Assembly: GCA_902806595.1 (NCBI GenBank)
Contig: CADCXC010000003.1
Location: 3,224,001 to 3,288,000, forward strand
Length of the DNA: 64,000 nucleotides
From: Pyrenopolyporus hunteri
Lineage: Eukaryota; Ascomycota; Sordariomycetes; Xylariales; Hypoxylaceae
Direction of reading: 5' to 3'
Positions within the stretch are counted from its first letter, which is position 1, and each line of letters begins with the position of its first letter. Positions 1 through 14,330 of the stretch are shown in pieces. A program made the translations under genes and the position numbers. Below the pieces are notes generated by a model, which was not told the DNA's origin, searched no databases, and was given only the letters and a program-made list of their open reading frames with translations.

Positions 1-131
1 ATAAAAATACGTATTAATTAAATTAACGGTTTTTATATAAAATTATAACGTTTCGAAAACGAAAAAAAATTTATAATAAAATTATTAAAAAAGCGATAAT
101 ATTTAAAACGATAATATAACATATATTTTTA

Positions 132-214
132 AACCGCATACCGTAATGGTTAAACGTTTAGCTTATATTAAACGTAAAACTTTAATGTACGGAGGTTCGA
201 ATCCCGCTACGGTT
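132..214 (+). tRNA. Degraded tRNA-like relic, possibly class II
   Basis: An 83-nt stretch can be drawn as a tRNA: a 7-nt 5' arm AACCGCA faces TACGGTT at the 3' end (6 of 7 pairs), a D-loop-like segment contains the GG pair, an anticodon-like stem GTTTA/TAAAC closes an 8-nt loop, a variable arm CGTA/TACG follows, and a T-loop GTTCGAATCC is intact. The T-stem has mismatches and the anticodon loop is one base too long, so it is probably a RIP-damaged tRNA or tRNA-derived repeat rather than a working gene. The amino acid cannot be assigned. Confidence 0.3.
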
Positions 215-539
215 AAAAAAATCCTCCCTTTAAAAAAACGGCTAGGTTTTTTTTAACGCCGACTTTAATCATATATTAATCCTGTAAAAAATACTATCGA
301 AAGGTATTTAAAAATTTTATATTAATCTTATAAAACATTCGATTTTTCCTAATTATTAAATAATTTTTTATATAATAATAATATATTAATATAAAGTTTT
401 TTTAAAAATTAACTTTTACTTTAATCGTTTTATATTTTATATAAAAATACGAGCCTTTAATATTTAATATTTAAATAAATCCATTCGAACGTTAAATATA
501 TTATTACTATTATTATCATTATTAACATATATTTTTATA

Positions 540-2780
540 AAATAATCGAGTAAAAAATATAACGATTAAATTAAATTTAACGTAATTAAAATATTTTTAA
601 AAAATAAATAAAATATATAAATAATTTTTATCGTTTAATTCGAAAATAAATTAAAATATGCTGCGATAAATTTATATTTAAATAAAAAAATTACGGATTT
701 CGAATTTAAAATACGTATAATATTATCGATATTATAATTAATAAATAAATCGAACGTTTCGAAATTTTATTTATACGAAATATAATTATAACGAGTACAT
801 TTTTTTAAAACTTATAAATATAATCGTAATATTACGATATATAAAAGTACGAAATTTTTTTATTAATATAAATATAAATTAAAAAAATAAACTTAAAAAC
901 GTTTTTTTTTTAAAAAAAATATATTTTAAAAATTATTTTATTAAAATACGAATATAAAAAACGTAAAACGGTATATTATATAGTTATAAATTACCCGAAA
1001 TACGATAAAATTAAATTTATTTTATAAATAAAAATAAAATTTAAAGTTTTTATTATTTATAAAAATTACGAAAAAGTTTTATTAAATTTAAAAAAATAAA
1101 AATAATAATTAAATGATTTTTATAAAAAAATATTTTCGATGTATAAAATAATATTAAAAATAATATTATAAAAAATAATTTATAAAAAACGTAAATTTAA
1201 AAAATGAAATAATATATTAAAAAAATAACGAAACGAAATTATAAAATATTTAATATTAAATATTACGAAAATAAATTTAAATAATTAAATACCTTTAAAT
1301 GAATTAATATTATAAACGATAAAATATTTATTTAATTTATAAATAAATTAATATTATACTATTTATTTTTTTATTTTTTTTAAAAAAATATTATAATCGT
1401 TTCTAATAAATAAAAGGTTTTTTATTTAATAAAAATCAAAAAACATTTAAAAAAATTTAAACTTTTTTTATTTCGAATTTTTATATTAAAACTTTTTTTA
1501 AATTCGTTTAAAATTTAATTTTAACTCGATTTTATTTATAATAATCGAAGTTATTAAATAATAAACGATATTTTCGCGTTTCGATTAATTATCGATAACT
1601 TTTTATAAATTTTAAATAATTAATATTAATATTATATAATAAAAAAATAAAATTATTTATAATTAAATATAAATTTTTAAGATATTATTTTAAAAAATAT
1701 TATTATTAATATTAAATTTATTATATATAAACGAATTTTTATATAACGATATATTTTTTAATTAAAAAATTATTTCGATAGATTTTTTAATTATTATAAA
1801 TTTATATATTAAATAAAATGTAGTTTTATATATTTCGACTTTTATTTTTATAAAATATAAAAAATCGAAGTTATCGAAGTTATTATAAACGTTAAAAACT
1901 TTTAATATAAAAATTATTATAATTTATTTTAATAAAGCTTTAAAAGTAAAATTATTATTTTATATATTCGAAATAATTTATAAAAAAAATAAATTAATAT
2001 TATAAAAATATACTAATAAAAAAACCTTTATAAAAAAGTAAAATTAATATTATCGATAATATCGTTTATAAAATATTATCAACATTTATTTAAAAAAATA
2101 ATCGAATTTTATAAATTTATCGATAATAAATTATATTTTAATAATTATAAATCGAATATACGTTATATATATTATTAAAAAATAATAAAAAGTTTTTTAT
2201 AAAATAATAATACGTATTTCGACGATAAAAAATAATAAACGATAATATATAATATATAACGAAAATAAATAGTAAAATAATTAAATAAATATAAAAAAAT
2301 AAAAAAAATCATTTATAAAACTTTACGAAAAAATATCGATTTAAATAAATAATATTAAATAATTAAAATCGATATAAACCTTTTAATTAATAAATACTAA
2401 CTTTTTAAATAAAAAATAAATATATAAAAATTATAATAAAATTATTTTAAAAAACAATAATTATAATTAAAAATTTATAAAATAAATAATTACGAAATAT
2501 TTCGACTTCGAAACGACTTCGAAAAAAAAATATTAAATAATTTTTTTTATTAAATTTAATTATATTTGTTAAAAAGGTAAATTTTTAAAGTTTTAAAGAA
2601 AAGATTTATATCGTTAAATAACGTAATCGAAAAAAAAATTATAACGAAGTAAATTTTATTCGAATCGACGGTTTTTATTTTAATTATTATCGAATAATAA
2701 AACCGTATATTTTTACGTTTTTATAATATATATATAAATATACGACATAAAAATGATAATAATAATTATTATTATAAATT
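540..2780 (+). mobile_element. RIP-degraded element, copy 1 of an inverted pair
   Basis: Read in reverse complement, this segment aligns over most of its length with 19,199-21,570. Matching landmarks are the ends near 2,640-2,725 and 19,205-19,310, the middle near 1,300-1,560 and 20,360-20,640, and the left part near 540-720 and 21,370-21,560. Differences are mainly C/T and G/A changes plus small indels, as expected for two copies mutated independently by RIP. The right end runs into a short AT trinucleotide tract. No coding sequence survives, so the superfamily is unknown; a trinucleotide tail would suit a non-LTR retrotransposon, but that is inference. Confidence 0.6.
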
Positions 2781-3689
2781 ATTAAATTTTTATATAATTT
2801 TATAAAATTAAATATTTATTAATTTAAAATTTATTTACGTTATTATTAATAAAAATTATAAATAAAACTATTAATATTTAATTTTTATTTATTTATAATA
2901 AATTCGAATTTATTCGAATTTATTAATTTCTAAATAAATAATACTTTTAATATCGATATTATAAATTTTTTTATTATCGAAAATAAATTATTTAATAAAA
3001 TTAAAATTAAAACGCGTTTTTAAAAAATTATAAATTTCGAAATCGAAAATTTTAATAATTTATATATTATAATTTATAATAAAAATTTTAACGTAATAAT
3101 TACTTAAAAAATAAGTTAAAAAATTTAAATTATTAAATGTTAAAACTTTCGATATAATTAAAAAATTTACAAAATAACGGATTTAAAACGTATATATCGT
3201 TTTAATATATTAATTCGAAATAACTTTCGATTATTTTATAACGATTTAATATTTCGAATTCGAATTTAAAAAAATAAAAACCTTTAATATTAAAATTAAA
3301 TAATAAATAAATAATTAAATACGAAAATTTCGTTATATTAAATTAAATTTTTAAAATTTATATTTATATATTTTCGTCGATAAAATTTTCGTAAATAATA
3401 AAATTTTAAATTCGTAAATCGAATACGTTATTATTTCAAATAATAAAAATTTCATTTATTAAAATAATAATATATAAATTATTAATAATGTTATTTATTA
3501 ATTATTTATTAAATATAAACGAATTATTCGTAATATATTTATTAATAAAATTTATAAAATAATTTAAAGTTTCGATGTCGATTACGTTATTTATTATACG
3601 ATTAATATTATTTTAAAACGTTTATTATTTTTTAAATAAATTTTTATTTTATATATTAATTTTTTATTATTATATTAATATTTAATATA

Positions 3690-4555
3690 AATAAAAAATA
3701 TTAATAAAAAATTAATAATCGATTTAATAATTTTAAAATAATTTTACGAAAATTAAAAAATCGATAATATTCGATAAATATATAAATCGTATAACTCCGT
3801 AAACGTAATAACGAAAACGTTTTTTAATAAAATTATACGAAATTTAATAAAAAATAAATAAAACGAAAAATTTAATTTATAATTTATAATTAATTAATTA
3901 CGAGAAAAAAATAAAATAAATAATAATTAATTAATTTATAAACGTATTATTTCGTAATATACATTTTTAAAAAAAATATTTATATATCTTCGTTTATATA
4001 AAAAAACCTTTTTTTATAATTTTTTTATTAAATATTTTTTTAAATTATATATATAATGTTAATTTTATTATATTACGTTTATTTTTATTATAATTTTTTT
4101 ACTTTATTTTATACGTACATTTATTAATAAAACATTAATAAAAAAATTAATAATCGATTTAATAATTTTAATATAATTTTATAAAAATCGAAAAATTAAT
4201 AATATTTAATAAATATAATAATAAAAATATTTTTTAATAAAATTATATAAAATTTAATAAAAAATAATTAAATTAATTTACGGTTAAAAAAATAAATAAA
4301 ATAAAAAATTTAATTAATAATTCGTAATTAATTAATTACGAAAAAAATAATAATTAATTAACTTAAATACGTATTATTTAATAATATATATTTTAAAAAA
4401 AATATTTATATATTTTTATTTATATAAAAAAAACTTTTTTATAATTTTTTTATTTAAATAATTTTTTTTAAATATTTTATATAATATTAATTTTATTATA
4501 TTATATTTACATTTATCATTATTTTTTAAATTTATTTTATATATATATTTAATAA
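3690..4555 (+). repeat. Tandem duplication of a ~430 bp AT-rich unit
   Basis: Two adjacent units, about 3,690-4,110 and 4,135-4,555, share the same order of landmarks: an AATAATCGATTTAATAATTT block, a TTAATTAATTACGA block, the motif ATATTTATATAT and an ATTTTATTATATTA block. They differ mainly by C/T and G/A transitions and small gaps. A partial inverted match occurs near 14,000-14,330. Nothing in the unit suggests coding potential. Confidence 0.55.
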
Positions 4556-4589
4556 TATTATAATTTCGAAATTTAATTCGATATATAAA

Positions 4590-5218
4590 AATAAAAAATA
4601 TTATTATATATATTATTTATTTTTATTATCGAATTTTTATTTATATTATTAATATAAAAAATATTTTTTTTATTTTATATACGATTTTATTAATAATTTT
4701 ATATATAAAAATATAGAAATTACATCGTTATTTTCGCGTTAATTAAATCCTTTTAATAATATGAATTTTCTATTAATATATATTTTATTTTAAAAATTAT
4801 TTAAATATGTATTTAATTTTATATAAATATTAAAAAAATATATAACCGTAAAAAAATTATATAATTATTTTTACAGTTATTATTTATATTTTTAAATTAA
4901 TTTTATATTTAAATGATTTTTAAAATAAAATATATATCGATATTAAATTTATATTATTAAAAAATTTTAATTAAAATATAATTAACGATGAAATTTTTAT
5001 ATTTTATATTTTTTAAATAAATATAATATAAAAGTAAATATATTAAAAAATATAATAAAAATATAATAAAAATTATATATATATAATTAAATTAATTAAA
5101 AGAAATATAAAATATATATTATATATTAATATAATTATACGTAAATTTATATATAAATTTATTTAATATAATAAATATTTTAATATAGTAATAATATTAA
5201 ATTTAATAATAAAATAAA
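4590..5218. mobile_element. Heavily RIP-mutated copy of the foldback MITE family
   Basis: The left part matches the start of the intact element at 23,772 after C-to-T and G-to-A change, and shared blocks such as AGAAATTACATCG lie in the same order. About 125 bp of the left arm is missing compared with the intact copy, and its right end merges directly into the next copy at 5,217. Almost no cytosine outside CpG remains, which makes this the oldest-looking of the three copies. Confidence 0.6.
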
Positions 5219-6002
5219 GCATTGTTATATGTATTATTTATTTTTATTATCGGGCTTTTATTTATATTATTAATATTAAAAGTATATTTTTTATCCCTTA
5301 TTCGATTGCATTAACGGATTCTTATATAAAAATATAATAATCTAAATAGTTTTTTTGAATATAAGTATATTTTTTCAATTAAATTTATTATATATATTAA
5401 ATTTGAATTATATATAACTTTTTTATTATATATCTTATTATATTTTATCTATTTTAAAAATGTAAAATATAAAAAATAAATCGTTAATTTCGCGTTAATT
5501 AAATCTTTTTAATGGTATAAGTTTTATATCGGTATATATTTTATTTTAAAAGTTATTTAAATATATATTTAATTTTATATGGGTATTTAAAGGTGTTAAA
5601 AAGTGTTAAAAGGGTATACGATTATAAAAAGGGATTATATAACTACTTCGAGCTATTATTTATATTTTTAATATCCGTATAAAATTAAATATATATTCGA
5701 ATAATTTTTAAAATAAAGTATATATCGATATAAAATTTATATTATTAAAAAGGTTTAATTAAAACGAAAATAACGATATAATTTTTATATTTTATATTTT
5801 TAAAATAAGCGGAATATAATAAAATATATGGTAAAATATATGTAATTAAATTAATTAAAAAAAGGCATAAAGTGTATATTATATATTAATACGATTATAT
5901 GTAAATTTATATATAAGGTTATTAAATATAATATATATTTTAATATATTAATAATATAAATAAAGCCCGATAATAAAATATAATAATATATATAATAATG
6001 TT
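5217..6002. mobile_element. Partly RIP-mutated copy of the foldback MITE family
   Basis: The left end GCATTGTTATATGTATTATT and the following ATCGGGC block match the left terminal repeat of the intact element at 23,772 with RIP-type transitions. The right end keeps AAAGCCCGATA, the counterpart of AAGGCCCGATAGC in the intact right arm. It is full length (~785 bp) and keeps more G and C than its neighbour at 4,590-5,218, so it appears less or more recently mutated. The two copies lie end to end. Confidence 0.65.
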
Positions 6003-9000
6003 TATAAAATATAATAATATATATAATAATATTTAAAATAAATATTATTTCAATATATATTTATAATATTTATTAAATAAATTAAAAAATTTAAATATGT
6101 AAATATTTTTTTATTATAATCGTTTTTATTAAATAAAAGATTAATATTCGTATTATTTTCTTTAATATAAAGTTTTATTTATATTATTAATACATTTATT
6201 TTAATTTTTAATTACATTTTTATTACCCTATATTTTTTTAAAAAAACGGTTACGTTTAAAAACGATAAAATGTTTTACTTTATTATTTACTTTAATTAAC
6301 TTTATATAATATTACGAAAAAAAATTTTTATTATATCGTTATTTTATTTATTTTATATTTTTCATAATTTTTTATAATATTAAATTTAATTTATATTTAC
6401 GTTAATATAAAATTTATTATAAATATCGATAATATATTAATCGATAGAATTTTTAAACTTTTATTTTTTTTTAATTCGTTTTTAATTTATCGTTTTATCG
6501 TAACTTTTTTTATTAATTATATAAAAAATTTAAAATAAATTTTAAAGTTTTTACGAAAATAATCGAATATATAATTTATAAAAAACGTATAAATAATTAT
6601 CGTAATAATACATTTATTATTATTAATATCGTATATTTTAAAAATAATATTCGTTTTTTAAAAATAACGAATTTTTATAAAATTATTATTAATAAAATCG
6701 ATTACGTATAAATAATTTAAATTATTTTTCGAAAAATTAATAATTAATTTTAAATATTTAAATTACGTAAAAATTATAAATATTATATAAATTACGAAAT
6801 TATTAAAAATATATTTATTTTTATTTATTTACGTATTTTTATTTTTAAAATAAAAAAAATTAATAACGCGTATATTTTTAAATTCGAAAATACAATTACG
6901 TAATATCGTTATTATTTTATTTAAATAATTTTCGAATATAAATTTTACGGATAAAAATATTTATAATTATCGTTAATAATTACGTCGAAAATAATTAAAC
7001 GGTTATATTTTTATTTAAATATTAATTCGTTAATTAAAATAAAAGGAAATTTTATATTTTATAAATAACGATATAATCGACGAAAATTATATTATAAATT
7101 ATTTTTAATTTAAATTATAAAATATTAAAATATAACGAAAACATCTTTTTATATTTTTTTAATATAATTTATAAAACGAATTAATTTAAAATATTATTTT
7201 TTATTAAAACGATTATTATTTTAATTAAAAATATTATAAATATTATATATAAATTTATAAATAACGAACGTTTCGAAAAATTTAATTAAATTATAATTAA
7301 CGTTAAACGAATTTATATATAATTAAAAAAATTTTTATTAAACGTAATTATTATTAATTATAATAATATTAAATAAAATACATTTCGATTTTATATATTT
7401 ATAATTAAATTATAATTATATATATTTTATATTAATAAAAATATCGTTTTTCACGTTAAAAAACATTAAAAAAAACTTTTCGATAAATTAACGAAACTTT
7501 TAATAATTAATAATAACGTTATTTTATATATAATATTCGAAAAAAAAATTCGATTTTATATAAAGTTTTTTAAAAAAAAATTTGATAATTAATAAAATAT
7601 TATTAAATATATTATTCGAAAATATATAAATAATAAACGTAAATAAATAATTTATTATACGTTAATTAATAAAAATTATAATTAAATAATTATATCTTTT
7701 ACGAAAATTATTTATGAAAATTTTAAAAATTATTTTATTTACGGTTACGATAATTTTTTTAAAATACGAACGGTAATTTAATAAATGATTATTATATAAA
7801 AACGTTAAATCAATACGGTTAAATATATATAAATAAAACGTTTTTATCGTAAATATATAAAATTTCGTTAATTTAAAAAATTATTTTATTAAAATTTTCA
7901 TTATTATATCGATTTATTTATTAAAAAACACCTTAAAACGCTCGTTATATTAATTAAAAATATATTTTTAAAAATTTATAAAAATCGAATAAAAAATTAA
8001 TACGATATTTTTTATATTTATAATATTATTTTTAAGTTAAAAATTAACGAAATTATTAAAAAAAAAATTAAATCGATTAATATTAATAATTAAATTAAAA
8101 TATAATAAACGAATACTTTTATTTTTATATTTAAAATTTTAATATTATCGAAAATACCCGCGAAAAACTCCGTAATATCGATTTATTTAACGAAATTATA
8201 TTTATTATAAAACGTAAATATCGTAACGTAAATAATTTAATTATTTTCGAAATTTTTATTTAATTAATAAGAATATTCGCCGTTATTTTTCGTAATAAAA
8301 ATATAATAAAAGTTTTAAATAATTCGACGTTATAAATATAATTTTATTTAAAATTATCGATAAAATCGTTTTTTTTATTTTATAAATATAATTTTTTTTA
8401 TATTTATATTATTATAATTTAATATTTAAAACCGTCGAAAAAATCGTTCCGTTAATTTTAAAAATAAATCGAAATTTAATATTTCGATTAAACGAAAATA
8501 AAATTAAAAATAAAAAAATATCCGTATATTACGTCGTTAAATAATTAACGGTTTATAAACGGTTATAAAAAACGTAACAAAGGAAAATAACGTAAAATAC
8601 GAGGAAAATGAAAAAAATATAAAAAAAATATAAAAAACGAAAAATTCGAATAAAATTATAATTTAATAATAATTTAAATACGTTTTAATTTTATAAATAA
8701 AATTAAATTATATTAATACGATAATATATAAATTTAATAAATAAATATTACGTGGTTATTTTATAAATTATAAAGTTTCGTAAAATTAATGTTTTTAATT
8801 AATTACGAAAAATTCGAAAATTCGAAAAAAGCCGTTAAAAAAACGATATTTTAATATTTTTAATTTTTTAATTTTTTAATTTTTTAATTTTTTTATTTAT
8901 ATTTATTTTTTATCGACGTTTATTTTTTTATTTACGTTTATTTTAATAACGTATATTTTATATTAAATTTAATTGATATTTATAATAAAATATTAATTAT

Positions 9001-10465
9001 TTTATATTTTAATATTACCGATATTTAAAAAAATAAAACGATAAAATTTTAAAAAAAATCGTAATTTATTATTTAAATTACGTTTTATTAATTAAATTAT
9101 TAATTTTTTATATATCGAATTACGGTTTTTTAAATTATAAAATTATTTATTATATTTATTATATCGTTATAAATAATATTTAAATATTTCGTAAAAATCG
9201 AAACGATAAAAAAATTTTTTTTATTCGAACGTATCGAATTAAAAAATAAAATAATATTTATTAATAATTTTTTTTAAACGATATTATTTTTACGTTTTAT
9301 TATTTATTAACGATTAATTTTAATTTATTTTTTTATTTAAATAATATTAATTTTATGTCGTAAATAAATTTTATTTAATCGTATTTTATTTTCGTATTTA
9401 AATTTATTTAAACGAAACATTTAAATTATAAAAAATTTTAAAAATCGAATATATTTTAATTGTTATTATTTATTATAAAACTTCGAATATTAATACGTTA
9501 AATATAGATAATTTAAATATTAATAATATAAACGTTAATTACTTTTATTTATATATTAATAATTTTATTTTTTTTTATTTTGTAAAATTTAAATAATTAT
9601 AATAATAATAAAAGTTTATATTTTATAATATACGATTTTATATTAATATAAAGAATTTATATTATATTAATAATCTAACGAAATTAAACGATTATTAATA
9701 ATATAATTAAATTAAAAAATTTAAATATATAAATATTTTTTTTATTAAAATCGTTTTTATTATTCGATTATATATATATTAATAAAAATTTTTTTTCGTT
9801 TATTTCGTTTAAATTATTTTTATTTATTATATTATTAAAATAATAAATAATAATAACGGTAATAATTAATATTTCGTTTATTATATAATTATAAATTAAA
9901 ACGATTTAAAAATATATTAATATAAAATAATTTACGATAATAAAAGTAATAAATTATTTATTAAAATTACCGGCTTAAAAAATAAAAATAAAATAATAAT
10001 TATATTATTAAAGTCGATTTTATTTTTAATAAACGACGCGAATTTTATTATTTATAATAAATTAAAAAAAGTAAATAAAAAGTCGACGATAATTAATTCA
10101 AATTTAACGATTATAATAAATTAAATTTTTATTTAAACGATATTAATTATTCTTTAATAAATACGATCGAAATTTTAAAATTATATTTAAATTTTCGAAT
10201 TTTATATTAAATTTAAATAATAACGATAAAAGTTTTAATTATAATAATTACGATTATTTTAAATTTTTATTAATTTTAATTTTTTTATATATAAAAAATC
10301 GTTTTATAATTATTTTTATCGATTTAATTCGAACGATTATATTTATTAAAAACGTTATTATATTATAAATTTAACGTATATAAATTACATTATAATTATA
10401 TAATAAAAATATATTAATATATTAATATTAAAAATTTATTTTTTATTATTTTAATAATATAACGT

Positions 10466-10579
10466 TAATATAATAATACGATTTTAATATAATAATATAA
10501 TTTTAATATAATAATATAATTTTAATATAATAATATAATTTTAATATAATAATATAATTTTAATATAATAATATAATTT
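10466..10579. repeat. 19-bp tandem repeat, about six copies
   Basis: The unit TAATATAATAATATAATTT plus one T recurs at a 19-bp period with almost no variation after the first copy, which keeps a CG. It is pure AT, non-coding, and sits just upstream of a second simple array. Confidence 0.8.
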
Positions 10580-10949
10580 ATTCGAAATTTTTTCGAAATA
10601 TTATTTCGAATTTATTTTTTTTTAAAAAAAAATCGAAAAAAAGTAAAAATTAATTACGTAAAAATTTACGAGTTATATTTTTTACGTTACATTAATTATA
10701 TATTATATTACGTTATATTACGTTTCGTTAATTAATTACGTATACGTTTCGTATAATAATTTATATTACGTTTTTATTTAATTAATTAAATCGTTTAATT
10801 AAACCGTTATATATATCGCGATTATTATATTTAAAATTATTTATATTTTAATAAATAATTTTATTAATTAAATTAATTTAATCGAATTAATTTAATTATA
10901 AATATAAATTTAATTTTAATTTAACGTATAATTCGATTTAAAAAATTAA

Positions 10950-11124
10950 ATTATATAAATTTAATTATAAATATAAATTTAATTATATAAATTTAATTAT
11001 ATAAATTTAATTATATAAATTTAATTATATAAATTTAATTATATAAATTTAATTATATAAATTTAATTATATAAATTTAATTATATAAATTTAATTATAT
11101 AAATTTAATTATATAAATTTAATT
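10950..11124. repeat. 14-bp tandem repeat, about twelve copies
   Basis: The unit ATATAAATTTAATT recurs at a 14-bp period, with slightly longer variant units at the left end. The later units are nearly identical, so the array probably expanded after RIP had acted on the surroundings. Confidence 0.8.
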
Positions 11125-11207
11125 TTAATTCGACGTATTTTTCGTAATACTTTTCGAAAAATCTTTCGAATTATATATTTAAAGTTAAGTATAAAAGGGT
11201 TATACGG

Positions 11208-11388
11208 GTAGTTACTCGCGACGGCTTTTTCGAAAGGTGGTATAGGGTGGTTTTTCGCGACGGTTTTATCGAAAAGTAGTAGGGGTGGCTTTTCGCGACG
11301 GCTTTTTCGAAAGATTTATCGAAAGGTAGTAAAGATGGTTTTTCGCGACGATTTTATCGAAAAATAACACGGGTGGTTTTTCGTAAAA
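11208..11388 (+). repeat. G-rich ~38-bp tandem repeat in the AT block
   Basis: Four units plus a partial fifth share the landmarks TTTTTCGCGACGG, then TTTTTCGAAAGG or TTTTATCGAAAA, then GTAGTA and GGGTGG. The third unit carries a short internal duplication. The strand shown is markedly richer in G than in C, and the surviving C residues are nearly all in CpG. This is the most GC-rich spot of the first 23 kb. Function is unknown. Confidence 0.75.
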
Positions 11389-13999
11389 ATTAAAAGTTGT
11401 TACGAAAGTTATATTAAAAACTATATTAACAGTTATATTAAAAGGTATATAATTATAGAAATAATCGTAAAATTCGAAAAAAAACCGAGGATTATTATAT
11501 TATTTTACGGGGGTAACTTTTAATTTAATATTAATTTTTTTATAATAAATATTTTAATTATTTTAATATTAAAAATAATATTTTAAAAAATATTTTTAAT
11601 ATATTAATTTAAAATAAATATAATATTATTTTTTAATTTATCGATAAAAAAATAATATAAAATAATTTAATATTAATATATTTAATTAATTAAATATATC
11701 GTAATTAATTAATATTAAAAGTTAATTTTTTTATTTCGAAAATTATAACGTTTTAAATGTCGTTTTTCGATTTCGAATTTTTTTATTTAATATTTTCGTA
11801 ATTCGTTAAAAACGTAATATATTTATTTTTATTTTTAATTTTTAAATTTATTAACGTTTTTTAATTTTTTTATTTTTAAAATATTTAATAAATTAATATT
11901 TTTTTATATATTTAATAACGATATTTTCAAATTTAAATTATTTTTTAATTAATATTTATTATTTTTATTATTATAATAATATTTATATTCGATATAAAAT
12001 TAATCGAAGTTTTTATCGTTATTATTATCGATTATAAATTAACGTATTTCTTTTATATTTTCGAAAATATTAATCGACGTATAAAATTTATTAATTAATT
12101 TTTCGAAATAATATAATAAAATAAATAAAATATATTATAATTAAAATATATTACGATAAATACGTTATATAATTATAATAAATTATTATTTATTTTTAAA
12201 ATATTTTTTAAAAATTTATTAATATAATATTAATTTATTTAATATAATTTATAATATTTTAAAATCGAATTTTCCCTCGTTTTTTTTTTCGATTTTAATA
12301 TTAAAAAATAATTAAAATTTAATTATAATAATATTAAATTTTATTTTACTTCGTATTAAAATATTATTTTATAATTAAATATATATTTATAAAACTTTAA
12401 TAATAAAATATATTATATAAAAAATAAATAATTATTTATTTAATAAAAATAATAAAAAATATGACGTAAAATTAAATTTAATAATTTTAACCGTATAATA
12501 TACGTTTGAAAAAAAATCCGAAATTTATTTTTCAAAACGTTATATAATTTTTCGATATAATTATTTTTATTATTTTAAACTTTTTAAAATAATCGATAAT
12601 AATAAAAAAATATATTTTATTAAAAATTCGTATAAGATAACGTTATAATAAATGTCGCTTTATTAATTTTCGATAAATATTAATATATAAATTTATTTAA
12701 TTAATAAAAATTATAAAATTATTTAAAAATAAATCGTAATTTCGATATAATAATTTTTTTTTTAATACGACGTTTAATAAAACTATTATTATTATATATA
12801 AATTATTCGATAATAAAAATAAAAATTATTTTCTTCGTATAAAATTAAAAATATATTATTAATTATATTTTTATTCGACGTATATCGATATAATAAAATA
12901 AAACTTAATCGTAATAATTTTAAAAAAACGTAATTACCTTTTATAAAATAAAAATTAAAAAAATAATTATATTAAATATTTAAAATTTAAATTAAATATA
13001 AAAGTTAATTTAATTAATTTAAAACGACGAAAAAAAATTCGTTATTAAAATTTAAATAAAAATTAATATATAAATCATATTATAAAAATTTATATTAACG
13101 AAAGTAATAAATTATAAAACACCGATAATAAATTATTAATAATAAAAAATAACGGTAATTATAAAATCGATAATTTATAACGTTAATAATATAATATTAA
13201 TAAAAATTCGATAAAAATTATAAACGTTTATAAATTCGATTTTTCGTAAATTATTATATACGTTAAAATTATAAAACGAAAAATCATTAATTATTATTAT
13301 ATCGTAATATAAGTGTAAATTAATATAAATACTTTTAAATAAATTATATTTTTTTCGATTTAATATATAAATATTTTTTATATTAACGTATTAAATTACT
13401 TTTATTTTACTTTTATTAATTCGTTATAATTTTATTTTAATAATTTACGTAATAATAAGAAATTTAATAAAAATTTAATAACGTTAATTTTACTTTTATT
13501 TATATAAATATTTTTTTATATTAACGTAATTTTTAAACTTAAATGTAAATAACGTAATATAATTTAAAAGTTATTTAAAATAAAACTTTTAAAACGTTTT
13601 TAAAATTTTTTTATAATTTTTTTAATTATATAAATATATAATTTACTTTTATTCGTAATTTTTAAATTTACTATTATAAATAATATTTACGTCGTTTTTT
13701 ATTAAAAAATAATAATTTACGAATTTATTTCTTTTTATTTTATTATTATATAATTGAAATATTTAAAAAAAAAACGATTAAACAACCGAAAATAAATTTA
13801 ATTAACTTTTTAAATATATTTATATTTTTTTTATTTAACGGGGTTAAATTTCTTTTTTTAAATTTATATTTAAGTAGAATTTTTAATTTTTTACGATATA
13901 ATAAATAATATAAATTAAAAAGAAATTAATATAATAAAATGATATTTTAGTATAAATAAAAAAATATTAATATTACGTATATTATTATAATAAAATCTT

Positions 14000-14330
14000 T
14001 TAAATTATCGTAATAATAATCTTTTTTAATTTTATTAATTTACATTATTAATTTTAATAATATTAATTAATAGTAATAAATATACGTATAAAAATAAAAT
14101 AAAAAAATAATAATAAAATTAAACGCGATATAATAAAATTAATGTCATATAATTATTTTAAAAAAATATTTAATAAAAAAATTATAAAAGAAATCTCTTT
14201 TATATAAACGAAAATATATAAATACTTCCTTTTTTTAAAATACGTATTATAAAATAATACGTATATAAATTAATTAACTATTAATATATTATCGTTTTTT
14301 CGTGAAATATAAAAATTATATAATCGTTTT
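14000..14330 (-). repeat. Inverted partial copy of the 3.7-4.5 kb repeat
   Basis: Read in reverse complement, this region repeats the order of blocks seen around 3,930-4,110: a TACGTATTAT block, ATATTTATATAT, a run resembling TATAAAAAAACC, and an ATTTTATTATAT block. The similarity is clear by eye but broken by indels and transitions. Confidence 0.45.
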
